A stretch of 64,000 nucleotides of DNA from Paraglaciecola sp. MB-3u-78 (GCF_002835935.1 NZ_PJCF01000086.1:335383-399382), one strand, 5' to 3'; positions 29,062 through 38,425 are shown, counted from the first letter of the stretch. Numbers and translations are program-made. Notes: generated from the letters alone by a model not told the origin.

Positions 29062-29607
29062 ATGTCAGTAAATAACGAAAATTTAGTTTGGATCGATATG
29101 GAAATGACAGGGCTAGAGCCCGAGACCGATGTGGTTTTGGAAATTGCTACCATAGTGACGGATAAGGATCTTAATATATTGGCTGAAGGGCCAGTGTTAG
29201 CCATTTATCAGTCAGATGATGTACTCAATGGTATGGATCAATGGTGCACAGATACCCATGGTAAATCAGGTCTTACCAAACGCTGTCGCGATAGTGATGT
29301 CACCGAACAACAAGCTGTTGAACAAACCATCTTATTTTTGCAAGGTTTTGTACCTAAGGGCATATCTCCATTATGTGGCAACACAATAGGCCAAGATCGC
29401 CGCTTTTTAGTCAAGTACATGTCTGAGCTTGAAGCATACTTTCATTACAGAAATATTGATGTCAGTACAATTAAAGAGCTAGTTCGACGGTGGAAACCTG
29501 AATTACTTGATGGTTTTCACAAAAAAGGTGTGCATCTAGCGCTGGATGATATTCGGGAGTCTATCGCCGAAATGGTTTATTACCGCCAACATGTATTCAC
29601 TATTTAA
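29062..29607 (+). CDS. orn: Oligoribonuclease
   Basis: 181 aa DEDDh exonuclease. Exo I is [16 protein letters not shown]; Exo III contains the catalytic His and Asp in [14 protein letters not shown]. It degrades 2-5 nt RNAs and pGpG to mononucleotides. It is followed by a tRNA-Gly locus, the arrangement also seen in E. coli (orn-glyVXY). Start behind TAGGAGTCTGT. Confidence 0.97.
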   Translation: MSVNNENLVWIDMEMTGLEPETDVVLEIATIVTDKDLNILAEGPVLAIYQSDDVLNGMDQWCTDTHGKSGLTKRCRDSDVTEQQAVEQTILFLQGFVPKGISPLCGNTIGQDRRFLVKYMSELEAYFHYRNIDVSTIKELVRRWKPELLDGFHKKGVHLALDDIRESIAEMVYYRQHVFTI

Positions 29608-29687
29608 TTTCACGTATGAATATTTGTTCGCTATTCCATCAATATGCCGTGATTAGCAAAAAATATCATAAAACTTGGCTTTAGTGC

Positions 29688-29715
29688 TTGCATTGAAGTC
29701 TTATTTTTGTAGAAT
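29688..29715 (+). promoter_or_regulatory. Stable-RNA-type promoter for the tRNA-Gly locus
   Basis: TTGCAT (29688) and TAGAAT (29710) are separated by 16 bp and followed by the GC-rich discriminator GCGCCTCC, typical of stringently controlled tRNA promoters. It lies 80 bp after orn and upstream of the disrupted and intact tRNA-Gly copies. Confidence 0.6.
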
Positions 29716-29761
29716 GCGCCTCCGCTTTAGGCAACCACAGCTTAGAGCGAGAACATCATTA

Positions 29762-29990
29762 TGCGGGACAAAATTGTCTGGAACAATTTTGAACATCTGC
29801 AAGATGGCCGTAAGGTTGGAGGCAGGACGCCTCAAATACAAAATTATCTGGAACAATTTTGAACATCTGCAAGATGGCCTGTAAGGTTGGAGGCAGGACG
29901 CCTCAAATACAAAATTGTCTGGAACAATTTTGAACATCTGCAAGATGGCCTGTAAGGCAAAATATAGGACATATTTTGTAGTAGCTCAGG
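29762..29990 (+). pseudogene. tRNA-Gly copy apparently disrupted by tandem repeats
   Basis: ATCATTATGCGGGA at 29754-29767 repeats exactly the sequence that begins the intact tRNA-Gly (30032-30043 region), but after GCGGGA it changes into the 70-bp hairpin repeats. Directly after the repeats, TAGCTCAGGG at 29982 resembles the D-arm TAGCTCAGTGG. I infer that an upstream tRNA-Gly was split by the array and then decayed; the tRNA body beyond the D-arm is not recognisable. Confidence 0.45.
29770..29957 (+). repeat. 70-71 bp tandem repeat, 2.7 copies, three hairpins per unit
   Basis: Units start at 29770, 29840 and 29911. Each unit has AAAATTGT-CTGGA-ACAATTTT, then CATCT-GCA-AGATG, then GAGGC-AGGAC-GCCTC (the third copy stops before the last). 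Copies differ by only one or two bases, so the duplication is recent. The array sits between the tRNA promoter and the intact tRNA-Gly and would be transcribed as part of the precursor. Confidence 0.85.
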
Positions 29991-30037
29991 GACTGGGCAA
30001 TGACCATAGAAAGTGTACGTAAGTACAATATCATTAT

Positions 30038-30112
30038 GCGGGAATAGCTCAGTGGTAGAGCACAACCTTGCCAAGGTTGGGGTCGCGAGTTCGAATCTCG
30101 TTTCCCGCTCCA
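30038..30112 (+). tRNA. tRNA-Gly (GCC)
   Basis: Folds fully: acceptor GCGGGAA/TTCCCGC, D-arm GCTC-AGTGGTA-GAGC, anticodon stem CAACC/GGTTG with loop TTGCCAA (anticodon GCC), T-arm GCGAG-TTCGAAT-CTCGT with one mismatched end, discriminator T and encoded CCA. It lies downstream of orn, the conserved position for glycine tRNA genes. Confidence 0.96.
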
Positions 30113-30145
30113 AATTCAAAGTGTCAATGTTTTAAGATGATCCAT

Positions 30146-30332
30146 TACCGTCCAAGCGACCCCAAGGGTACACGACAACGCGGTTGGCGCAACGCAGTTG
30201 GCGGTTACAAATCTCGTTTCCCGCTCCAATGTTTACATTTAGTAAAAGTTTAATTCAATGTATACCGTTTAAGCGACCCCAAAGGTTACACGACAACGCG
30301 GTTGACGGTTACGGCTCTCCTTTCCTGCTCCA
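30146..30332 (+). repeat. Degenerate tRNA-Gly 3' stubs with repeated spacer
   Basis: The T-arm/acceptor 3' end AATCTCGTTTCCCGCTCCA recurs exactly at 30210-30228, and in a decayed form at 30315-30332 (CTCTCCTTTCCTGCTCCA). Each stub is preceded by the same spacer (AAGCGACCCCAA-GG-TACACGACAACGCGGTTG, at 30154 and 30271). This looks like the remains of a tandem tRNA-Gly array or repeated recombination at the tRNA 3' end. The remaining 30333-30776 sequence is AT-rich, with no gene recognised, and must include the promoter of the TonB receptor. Confidence 0.75.
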
Positions 30333-30776
30333 AATTTACTCTTCAAGTAAAAATATCAATTAATTTTCAGATCTTCCTAATATGCCTGTTCAATAATTGG
30401 ATATTTAGCAGTTTTATTTCATTTTCATACATTATTTTCACTTTGAATAAATATTCATCCTATTTTTGCTTCATAATCGGGATGAATTGTACCTTTTCAT
30501 TAATTATCTAGTAATCAACTGACATACCGCCAAATAATTTTATTTATGGTCACTCAATGCGGCCCAAGATAGTGCGCTGCTGCACTGGAAGATCCCACTT
30601 TTAGTTGATATCCGCATATAAAGTGAATATCTATTCGTTTTGTAGGCCTAAACTGCATTTAATTCATATATTTAGTCCTTGTACTTGGTGTGATTTTTGC
30701 TGACTATTGGCAGAGGAGAGTATTTATTCAGGGAAAACATTTATCAAAATATAAAATATAAAATGAGGAAACACCT

Positions 30777-33239
30777 ATGACTACGCACAAGAAAAACCTG
30801 TTTACTTACTCTGCATTGGCAATAGCGGTATCGTCTTCGTTGATACCCGCACAGGCGATTGCTCAAAGCACCGAAAACCAAATTGAAAAAATTGAAATAA
30901 CTGCGACTCGGCGCACAGGTAGTGTTCAAGATGCACCTTTGAACATCACGGCCTTGACCTCAGATACATTAGCCGAGCAAAATATTGGTGACCTTGACGA
31001 TGTGGCCCGCTGGGTGCCGGGCTTGACGGTCACCGACCAAGGTGGGCGAAGTGATTCGCCGATCGTTGTGCGTGGCCTTAATACAAATTCCTCGGGACCA
31101 GGCTCTGATGGCGGCACGGTTGCTACCTACGTAGGCGAGATCCCCCTGTTTATTAATATGCGTTTGAATGATATCCAACGTGTTGAAGTCTTGATTGGTC
31201 CGCAAGGTACTTTGTATGGGGCAGGTACCCTGGGTGGCGCAATAAGATATATTCCTAATAAGGTCGAGTTAGATATCACAGAAGGTAGGATTTACGGAGA
31301 TGTATTTTCCCTTTCCGAGAGTGATAGCATTGGCGGTGAAGGGGGCTTTGTTTTTAACACTCCGATAATTGATGATGTTCTGGGTTTTCGCGCGTCGCTA
31401 AATTATCTGAATAACCCCGGCTTTATCGATTACAACTATGTTGTAAGAGAAGGCGGTGTATCCTTGCCTGATCCTGATTGGTCAAATCAGTCAGAGGTAG
31501 ACGCAAATCTGCGCCGAGTGAAAGATGCCAATGGCGAAGATACCCTAACCGCCAAAGCCGCATTACGCTGGCAACCCAATGATTGGTTTGACGCGACCTT
31601 GAGTTATTTGTATCAAAATCAGGAAGTGGAAGGTCGGTCAATTGTACATTATGGTGCTTTAGCAGACAGTAACCCATTGCAAGCTGTCATAGGCCAATAT
31701 GAATCTGCTTATCGCTACGAAGAGCCGCGGGAAAAAGAGGATACTCTGTTAAGCTTGGAAATAACCGCTGATCTTGGCTTTGCTGAATTGGTTTCTGCTA
31801 CCGGGAAATCTAGCTTTGACGCTGTTGGTCAGCGCGACCAAACGGATTTGTTAATTCGTCTTGATTATAGTTATGAAGAATTTCCCGCATTCACGGCTTT
31901 TACTAGAGAACTAGATAATGCCGATATCCTTACTCAGGAAATCCGTTTAGTGTCTCAAGGGGATTCAGCCCTTAGTTGGATAGTAGGTGCTTTTTATAAC
32001 AAAATTGAGGGGGATAATGAAAGTCGTGAATTCACTCCAGGTTTTGATGAGTATGCCATTAATGTATGGGGTGTAGAGGGGAATCTTCGTCCTGATTCAC
32101 TAGAATACTTATCGGTTGGCTTTGACGAAACTACCGAAAAGGCACTGTTCGGTGAAATCAGCTACGCCATTAGCGATGATTGGGATGTTACGGTTGGCTT
32201 GCGTCGTTACGAATATGACGTCACTTCTACCTCTGCAATTGATCTGCCTTTGTTCTACTCCGTTTTCGATGGAAGAGCTTCTGACTCAATTGAGTTAGAC
32301 TTTTCTACAGAAGAAGCAGGTGAATCGGGAAATTTGTTTAAATTCAATACCAGTTATCAATTCACTCGTGATGTTATGGGCTATTTTACTGTCAGCGAAG
32401 GCTTTCGTATAGGGGGGGCCAACGGTGTAGCAGCTTGTCCTGCTAATATTGATGAAATTGAAAACCAGATTGTATGTGCTTTGCCTAACGAAATTATTTA
32501 TAAGGCAGACACGACCACAAACTATGAATTGGGTTTCAAAAGTACTTGGATGAAGAATAAAGTACATTTTAATGCTGCATTATTCAATGTCGATTGGGAT
32601 AATGCCCAGGTCAGTGGTGCAACCGTAAATGGACAGCAACCCATTACTGCTAACGCAGACGGTGCTAACAGTCGCGGGGTAGAAATTTCTACGAGAGCTA
32701 TTTTGTCCGATGACTTGACTGCCTATGCTACCTACGCTTATACGCAAGCAGAATTAACCGCGGATGCCCCGTTTTTGTTCCAGGTGGTAGACGAGCAAGG
32801 TACAGAAATTCAAGATTTTTATGATGGTAAAGATGGAGATAGATTACCAGGCTCTGCTGAAAGTCAGTTTTCTTTTGGATTAAAATATACCCAGGAAGTT
32901 TTGGACGGGAAGTTACTAGACCTAGTCTATGGTCTGACTGCACAGAGCGATGTGTATACTAAAGTGGGATTGCGAGCCGACGGTGAAGCGCTTCCTGGTT
33001 ATGCTTTGAGTAACATGAGCGCGAGAATTTCAGATGATGACTGGGCGGTGACCTTATATGTTGACAACTTGTTCGACAAATACGCCTTTTCATCTACTCG
33101 TCGTGACACAGGTGATATCGGTCTGGCGCGTTTTTCAGAAATGAACTCTAATGGTGAGCAGTTAATGCGTAACTACGGTCATTTCCTGATCCAACCACGC
33201 AAGATTGGTTTGAAGTTTACATACAATTTTTCAATGTAA
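30777..33239 (+). CDS. TonB-dependent outer-membrane receptor
   Basis: 820 aa. Signal peptide (SALAIAVSSSLIPAQAIAQ) is followed by a TonB-box-like EKIEITATRR near residue 43. The plug domain has DVARWVPGLTVTD, VVRGLNTNSS and EVLIGPQGTLYGAGTLGGAI, then a beta-barrel with periodic aromatic strands to the C-terminus, which ends FTYNFSM. This group of large receptors in Alteromonadales takes up siderophores, vitamins or glycans; the substrate cannot be read from sequence. The next gene, separated by an intrinsic terminator, encodes a TPR-sulfotransferase, a frequent companion of this receptor type. Confidence 0.93.
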   Translation: MTTHKKNLFTYSALAIAVSSSLIPAQAIAQSTENQIEKIEITATRRTGSVQDAPLNITALTSDTLAEQNIGDLDDVARWVPGLTVTDQGGRSDSPIVVRGLNTNSSGPGSDGGTVATYVGEIPLFINMRLNDIQRVEVLIGPQGTLYGAGTLGGAIRYIPNKVELDITEGRIYGDVFSLSESDSIGGEGGFVFNTPIIDDVLGFRASLNYLNNPGFIDYNYVVREGGVSLPDPDWSNQSEVDANLRRVKDANGEDTLTAKAALRWQPNDWFDATLSYLYQNQEVEGRSIVHYGALADSNPLQAVIGQYESAYRYEEPREKEDTLLSLEITADLGFAELVSATGKSSFDAVGQRDQTDLLIRLDYSYEEFPAFTAFTRELDNADILTQEIRLVSQGDSALSWIVGAFYNKIEGDNESREFTPGFDEYAINVWGVEGNLRPDSLEYLSVGFDETTEKALFGEISYAISDDWDVTVGLRRYEYDVTSTSAIDLPLFYSVFDGRASDSIELDFSTEEAGESGNLFKFNTSYQFTRDVMGYFTVSEGFRIGGANGVAACPANIDEIENQIVCALPNEIIYKADTTTNYELGFKSTWMKNKVHFNAALFNVDWDNAQVSGATVNGQQPITANADGANSRGVEISTRAILSDDLTAYATYAYTQAELTADAPFLFQVVDEQGTEIQDFYDGKDGDRLPGSAESQFSFGLKYTQEVLDGKLLDLVYGLTAQSDVYTKVGLRADGEALPGYALSNMSARISDDDWAVTLYVDNLFDKYAFSSTRRDTGDIGLARFSEMNSNGEQLMRNYGHFLIQPRKIGLKFTYNFSM

Positions 33240-33262
33240 CTTTTCTTCCACTATTAAAGAAT

Positions 33263-33290
33263 AAGGGCACGTTATGTGCCCTTTATTTTA
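33263..33290 (+). terminator. Intrinsic terminator after the TonB receptor gene
   Basis: AAGGGCAC-GTTAT-GTGCCCTT is an 8-bp stem followed by TATTTTA. It ends 15 bp before the sulfotransferase start, so some transcripts probably stop between the two genes. Confidence 0.85.
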
Positions 33291-33304
33291 GGTGTTAATT
33301 TTTT

Positions 33305-34873
33305 ATGACTGAACTTAGCCAGCTACATCAACTAGCTCAACAATCCATCAACCAAAGGGATTATTTAAAGGCACATGCATATTGTGTGGAGCTTATTAAG
33401 CGGCAAGGGGACCACGCTGACGCTTATTTTTTATTGGGTATCATTAATGCAGAGTTGGGGCAATTTAATAAAGCGATCCAACTCATTGAGAAGGCTATTT
33501 CCCTAGACTCTCAGCTCGAATATCATGCCCATTTAGCACGGTGTCATTCAATCGTCGGTAATGTGGCTGCTGCCTTGGACGCAATAAAATACGTGGCCGT
33601 AGAGAAAATAAATAGGCCGCTTACCCTCGACACAGTGGGGGTTTCATTAAGCCGGATAGGCTTACATAAACAAGCCTTAAGCTACTTTCAAAAGGCGCTA
33701 AGCCTTGATAAGGCAAACCCGTCCTTCTATTACAACTATGCCGTATCGAGTAAATTTGACGGCCAGTTTACGCAGGCAAGAGAGGCCTTTGAGCGAGCGA
33801 TCTCTTTGAAAACCGACTATCATCAAGCTCACTTTGCCCTCTCTGATTTGGGGGGTGTTAATCAAGACCATAATCATGTTGAACGACTCCAGGGGCTTTT
33901 TAAAACGAGTTTGGCGCCGGATGCTGCATTACATATAGGTCACGCTTTAGCTAAAGAATATGAAGGTTTAGGGCAGTACAACAAGGCATTTCAAACTTTG
34001 GCAGAGGTAAAGCGGGAAAAGTTAAGTAGCATCGATTATCACTTTTCCCAAGACAAAGTTCTGTTTGATTGCCTGCGAAAGAACAAGTTAGATGACTCGC
34101 CGCATCCGCCCGGCTTTACTTCTGACAAGCCCATTTTTGTGATCGGCATGCCCCGCTCAGGAACCACTCTAGTTGAGCGGATCATCAGTAGTCATAGTGA
34201 TGTAACATCTTGTGGAGAATTGCAGGACTTTGGCGTGGCCGTTAAGGAATTAACAAAAACATCCTCACAGAAGGTATTGGATGTTGAAACACTTCAAGCA
34301 GCACAGACACTAGACTTTAGCGCCTTAGGCCAGCGTTACATTGAACGAACTCAAGCGGTTTCGGGAAACTCTAAACACTTTGTGGACAAGCTACCATTTA
34401 ACTTTTTCTATATAAGTTTGATCCGCCGGGCTTTACCCAACGCCAAGATTATCTGTTTACTACGCAATCCTATGGATACCTGCGTGGGTAACTTCAGACA
34501 ATTATTCTCGATCAACAGTCCATACTTCTCATATGCTTATGACTTGATGAATATTGGTCATTTTTACCAGGAATTCTATCGCCTTGCCCACTCTTGGAGC
34601 GATATCAATGAATATAATTTCAAGTTGCTTAACTATGAGCAATTGGTAGCCGAACCAGAGAAGGAAATTCGAGGCTTGATTGACTTTTGTGGTTTGGACT
34701 GGCAAGCGCAGTGTTTGCACGCAGAGCAAAATAAAGCACCCGTATCGACAGCCAGTAAGGTGCAGGTAAGGGAGCCGATCAATGCCAAATCTATTGGTCG
34801 CTGGAGGCAGTTTAAGCCCTTTACAGACGAATTAGAACAGTACTTCGAATCGCAAAACATTCCTATTTCTTAA
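33305..34873 (+). CDS. TPR-repeat sulfotransferase
   Basis: 522 aa. The N-terminal half (about residues 1-240) carries several TPR units (DAYFLLGIINAELGQFNKAI, then KQALSYFQKALSLDKANPSF). The C-terminal half is a P-loop sulfotransferase: PIFVIGMPRSGTTLVERIIS binds PAPS, and the 3'-phosphate block is near LLRNPMDTCVGNFRQLF. There is no signal peptide. Alteromonadales often place this type next to a TonB receptor. Acceptor unknown; sulfation of a small molecule or glycan is only an inference. Confidence 0.9.
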   Translation: MTELSQLHQLAQQSINQRDYLKAHAYCVELIKRQGDHADAYFLLGIINAELGQFNKAIQLIEKAISLDSQLEYHAHLARCHSIVGNVAAALDAIKYVAVEKINRPLTLDTVGVSLSRIGLHKQALSYFQKALSLDKANPSFYYNYAVSSKFDGQFTQAREAFERAISLKTDYHQAHFALSDLGGVNQDHNHVERLQGLFKTSLAPDAALHIGHALAKEYEGLGQYNKAFQTLAEVKREKLSSIDYHFSQDKVLFDCLRKNKLDDSPHPPGFTSDKPIFVIGMPRSGTTLVERIISSHSDVTSCGELQDFGVAVKELTKTSSQKVLDVETLQAAQTLDFSALGQRYIERTQAVSGNSKHFVDKLPFNFFYISLIRRALPNAKIICLLRNPMDTCVGNFRQLFSINSPYFSYAYDLMNIGHFYQEFYRLAHSWSDINEYNFKLLNYEQLVAEPEKEIRGLIDFCGLDWQAQCLHAEQNKAPVSTASKVQVREPINAKSIGRWRQFKPFTDELEQYFESQNIPIS

Positions 34874-34941
34874 AATCCATCAAGAAAATAGTTCGTAAGT
34901 GCTGTTACTTATTGGCAGACTCTCTTACTGGTCAAATCAGA

Positions 34942-35339
34942 TTGAGTGTGCATCATATTCGTAAAAATCCCATTCGAAAGTTTGTTGATAAAGTTAACCA
35001 GTATCCTGGCTGGTTAGCTCTTTTTTAATGATCTAGGTGTTCCGTTACAAAGTCAAACTTGCGGCTAATATGGCGTTGTTGGCTGAGTCATGTACTGGTT
35101 TTATTGTTGGGATTAATTTGCCAGGAGATAAATTGCCTTTGATTAAACGTATGGACTTACATTATGTCAAACGTGCGACAGGTGACATGACGGCTGTAGC
35201 TAGCTTAACAGACGAACAAATTGCCTTGATGCAAACAGCAGAAAAAGGTGAGGTGAGCGTCAAAGTTCAAGTCACCGATGCCACAGGCATCGAGCCGGTA
35301 GAATGTGAAATGATTTGGGCATGGGTGCCTAAAAGATAA
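34942..35339 (+). pseudogene. Decayed DUF4442 (hot-dog thioesterase-like) gene
   Basis: The 5' part reads HHIRKNPIRKFVDKVNQYPG, then WLALF and a stop; the next conserved piece is in another frame as RYKVKLAANMALLAESCTG, then FIVGINLPGDKLPLIKRMDL and YVKRATGDMTAVASLTDEQI. A normal DUF4442 protein needs about 40-50 residues between these parts, so there is a deletion plus frame disruption. The distal 100-codon frame is open but lacks the N-terminal half of the hot-dog fold and has only a weak GTG/TTG start. Confidence 0.65.
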
Positions 35340-35483
35340 CATTAGTTAAATCTTAGCTTATATGTGATTTATAAAGGTTTGTATTAGCTTTAAGACTCAT
35401 TAGTAATATTCAGCATGTGAATTGTAAAATTCATACAAAAACAGTTGACAGATTTTTGTTTTAAATTATAAAGCAAGTTAATT

Positions 35484-35526
35484 AAGACGTTAACGCTAGC
35501 GTATTTATCTTTTCAGATAACGTCTT
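35484..35526. promoter_or_regulatory. Inverted repeat in the maoP leader
   Basis: AAGACGTTA at 35484-35492 pairs exactly with TAACGTCTT at 35518-35526, followed by TATTAAA. It lies 50-95 bp upstream of maoP. It could be a terminator or attenuator of the leader or an operator; no T-run is long enough to decide. Confidence 0.4.
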
Positions 35527-35578
35527 TATTAAACCAATGATCATTAATCTTGTTAACTTATTTTTTATGGGTGTTGTG

Positions 35579-35968
35579 ATGGCAAAACTTAGCAGAGATT
35601 CCTTAGTCAATCGTATGTTCAGCGATGCGAAAAATTATCCTTACGGTTTTTCTCGTTCTGGAGATTTTTCTATCAACGAAAGTAAAGCTTTAACTCAATA
35701 TGGTTGCTTGATTGCAGCTTTAGTCGATGGCCAGATTCAATCCCAAAGTAGTGAGGATGATGGATTGTTGGCTGCCGCTTTTGGTAATAAAGAGCCTGAA
35801 GGATTGGCAGAAAAAGCGTGGGTTAAATATCAAAAACAAATTAACCGCACTAGACCGGGAAGTGTGTATGGTAACCATCGTCCAACAATTGCTGAGGTTG
35901 TGGATGATGAGGACGATACAGTGACGATTGAACAAGATGATATTGAAGTTGAAATCGAAGATGAATAG
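35579..35968 (+). CDS. maoP: MaoP-like (DUF413) macrodomain Ori protein
   Basis: 129 aa from MAKLSRDSLV; the frame starts 14 codons earlier with a hydrophobic stretch that is not part of the family. The DUF413 core is clear: YPYGFSRSGDFSINESKALT and LAEKAWVKYQKQINRTRPGS. The C-terminus is strongly acidic (about the last 25 residues). In E. coli, MaoP with the maoS site organises the Ori macrodomain. The start is uncertain between 35537, 35567 and 35579. Confidence 0.85.
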   Translation: MAKLSRDSLVNRMFSDAKNYPYGFSRSGDFSINESKALTQYGCLIAALVDGQIQSQSSEDDGLLAAAFGNKEPEGLAEKAWVKYQKQINRTRPGSVYGNHRPTIAEVVDDEDDTVTIEQDDIEVEIEDE

Positions 35969-36033
35969 ATAACTTGTTAATAAAATGTAATTTCATCCTA
36001 ATATTCTGTATATAAATACTCTTCATTAGTAGT

Positions 36034-36065
36034 TTCATCCTAATATATGTCTATATTAGGATGAA
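36034..36065. promoter_or_regulatory. 14-bp perfect palindrome upstream of ilvI, with extra half-site
   Basis: TTCATCCTAATATA at 36034-36047 pairs perfectly with TATATTAGGATGAA at 36052-36065 around a TGTC loop. A direct copy of the left arm (TTTCATCCTAATAT) lies at 35991-36004. The three half-sites sit 95-170 bp before the ilvI start. A regulator site is more likely than a terminator because no T-run follows. Confidence 0.6.
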
Positions 36066-36159
36066 TGTCTCACTTTTGTCTGTTTTCATGTTTAAATTTT
36101 CTAATCGCTCACGTATAGTGCCCGTTCATTTAAAATTATATATTTCTGGAGTGATTCTG

Positions 36160-37878
36160 ATGGAGATGATGTCAGGCGCCGCAATGGTTGTGCGAACGCT
36201 AAAAGATATAGGGGTAAAACATGTGTTCGGTTATCCAGGTGGTGCCGTACTTGATATTTATGATGCGTTATATGCGCAAGAAGATGTCGAACATATCCTC
36301 GTCCGTCATGAACAAGCTGCAGCCCATATGGCGGATGGTTACGCCAGATCAACGGGGAAAACAGGTACCGTATTAGTCACATCAGGACCAGGTGCAACCA
36401 ATACATTAACGGGTATTGCTACTGCATTTATGGATTCTATTCCAATGGTGGTGTTGTCGGGTCAAGTGCCTTCGAAGCACATTGGCGAAGACGCATTTCA
36501 AGAAACAGACATGGTGGGCTGTTCTAGGCCTATCGTTAAACATAGCTTTCTGGTTAAACGTGCGGTCGATATTCCTGAAGCCATTGCCAAGGCATATTAC
36601 ATTGCTAATACAGGTCGTCCAGGCCCAGTGGTGGTGGATTTACCTAAAGATATAGTGAATGTTTTAGAAGAGCATCCTTACCAATTTCCTGATGATGTCA
36701 CTATGCGCTCGTATAATCCTACGCTTAAAGGGCATAGCAGACAGATTAAGAAAGCTGTCAAAACCTTGTTAGAAGCAAAACGCCCAATTATCTACGTAGG
36801 TGGTGGGGCAATTACTTCTGAAGCCAGTGAGTTAGTCACTGAGATTGCCGAAAAACTCAACGCTCCTGTGACATCGACATTGATGGGGCTAGGTGCCTTT
36901 TCATCTGTACACGAGCAGTTCGTAGGCATGTTAGGTATGCACGGTAGACTAGAAGCGAATAAAGCCATGCATAACGCAGATTGTATCTTAGCTTTAGGCG
37001 CACGTTTTGATGATCGTGTGACGAATAATGTGGATAAATTTTGTCCCTATGCAAGTATTATTCATGTTGATATTGACCCTGCATCTATTTCTAAAATTAT
37101 AGGGGCGCATGTTCCTGTAGTGGGTAGCGTTGATGAAGTCGCTAAACAGCTTCTTAAAGAGATGGGTAAAATTGATGCCAAGGCACAAACAGCTAAACTT
37201 GCCGATTGGTGGGAGCAGGTCAATCAGTGGCGATCTCGTAAATGTTTAGATTATAAAAAAGATAAAAATTTAATTAAGCCACAAGAAGTGATCGAGTCTT
37301 TATACAAACATACTAATGGTGATGCATATATTAGCTCTGACGTAGGGCAGCACCAGATGTTTGCTGCGCTTTATTATCCCTTTGCTAAACCTAGGCGTTG
37401 GATTAACTCAGGTGGATTAGGCACCATGGGCTTTGGTTTGCCGGCAGCTATGGGTGTGCAAATGGCGCATCCTGAAGCCGTCTCTGCTGTGGTCACGGGT
37501 GACGGTAGTATTCAAATGAATATCCAAGAGCTGGCCACGTGTATGCAGTACAATTTACCTATCAAGATTATATCTTTAAATAACCGAGCTCTAGGCATGG
37601 TGCGTCAATGGCAAGATATGAATTACAAAGGTCGCCACTCTAGTTCTTACATGGATGCAATGCCTGACTTTGTTAAATTAGCAGAAGCCTATGGTCATAT
37701 TGGTATCAAGGTAACTAAGCCAGAAGAGTTAGATGCAGCAATGGCTAAATGTTTTGCTGCCAAAGACAGATTAGTATTTATGGACATCGAAATAGACCAA
37801 AACGAGCACGTTTATCCCATGCAAATAAAATTTGGTGCAATGGATGATATGCGATTAAGTAAGACGGAGCGCACATAA
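36160..37878 (+). CDS. ilvI: Acetolactate synthase large subunit
   Basis: 572 aa from the ATG behind GGAG; the frame extends 33 codons upstream without family homology. ThDP enzyme: [17 protein letters not shown] and [18 protein letters not shown] at the N-terminus (catalytic Glu), and [20 protein letters not shown] for ThDP/Mg binding, with [12 protein letters not shown]. It condenses pyruvate or 2-ketobutyrate in branched-chain amino acid synthesis. It overlaps ilvH by one base. Confidence 0.96.
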   Translation: MEMMSGAAMVVRTLKDIGVKHVFGYPGGAVLDIYDALYAQEDVEHILVRHEQAAAHMADGYARSTGKTGTVLVTSGPGATNTLTGIATAFMDSIPMVVLSGQVPSKHIGEDAFQETDMVGCSRPIVKHSFLVKRAVDIPEAIAKAYYIANTGRPGPVVVDLPKDIVNVLEEHPYQFPDDVTMRSYNPTLKGHSRQIKKAVKTLLEAKRPIIYVGGGAITSEASELVTEIAEKLNAPVTSTLMGLGAFSSVHEQFVGMLGMHGRLEANKAMHNADCILALGARFDDRVTNNVDKFCPYASIIHVDIDPASISKIIGAHVPVVGSVDEVAKQLLKEMGKIDAKAQTAKLADWWEQVNQWRSRKCLDYKKDKNLIKPQEVIESLYKHTNGDAYISSDVGQHQMFAALYYPFAKPRRWINSGGLGTMGFGLPAAMGVQMAHPEAVSAVVTGDGSIQMNIQELATCMQYNLPIKIISLNNRALGMVRQWQDMNYKGRHSSSYMDAMPDFVKLAEAYGHIGIKVTKPEELDAAMAKCFAAKDRLVFMDIEIDQNEHVYPMQIKFGAMDDMRLSKTERT

Positions 37879-38375
37879 TGAGAAGAATTATTTCTGTATT
37901 AATGGAAAACGCCCCGGGTTCGCTGTCACGTATAGTGGGCGTATTTTCGCAACGTGGATACAATGTCGACTCTTTATGCGTAGCACCAACAGATGACAAG
38001 AGTTTGTCACGTTTGACTATTGTTACTCATGGCGATGATAAAGTTATTGAGCAGATCACCAAACAAGTCAACAAATTGATTGATGTGTTAAAAGTGACTG
38101 ATTTGTCTGATGGCCATCATGTTGAACGAGAGTTGATGTTGGTGAAAGTCGCCACCCGAAGTGATCTGGTTCGTGCAGAGGTTAAACGTAATGTTGATAT
38201 ATTTAGGGCACAAATTGTTGACGTAGATGCGAATAACTACACAATCCAGGTGACAGGTACCAGTGATAAGTTAGATGCTTTCGCACATACAATGAGTCAA
38301 AGCACAGAGATTATCGAAGCCTCAAGAACGGGGGTTTGTGGATTAGCCAGAGGTGAAAAAGCACTTCGTCCTTAG
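37878..38375 (+). CDS. ilvH: Acetolactate synthase small subunit
   Basis: 165 aa. ACT domain at the N-terminus (RRIISVLMENAPGSLSRIVG, then FSQRGYNVDSLCVAPTDD) binds valine for feedback control; the C-terminal domain follows from about residue 80. The start ATG shares its A with the ilvI stop, giving tight translational coupling. A terminator follows. Confidence 0.96.
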   Translation: MRRIISVLMENAPGSLSRIVGVFSQRGYNVDSLCVAPTDDKSLSRLTIVTHGDDKVIEQITKQVNKLIDVLKVTDLSDGHHVERELMLVKVATRSDLVRAEVKRNVDIFRAQIVDVDANNYTIQVTGTSDKLDAFAHTMSQSTEIIEASRTGVCGLARGEKALRP

Positions 38376-38400
38376 ACAGGATTATTATTTTATGAAAACA

Positions 38401-38425
38401 AAAAAAGTCCTCATGGGCTTTTTTT
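38401..38425 (+). terminator. Intrinsic terminator after ilvIH
   Basis: AAAAAAGTCC-TCAT-GGGCTTTTTTT forms a stem with one G-U pair and ends in a T-run, 25 bp after ilvH. Confidence 0.85.

Noticed and set aside
29770..29957. CRISPR array
   Set aside because: Units are contiguous tandem copies with no unique spacers, and there are no cas genes.
29701..30119. Minus-strand frames of 80-91 codons over the tRNA-Gly locus
   Set aside because: They are translations of the 70-bp tandem repeats and the tRNA gene.
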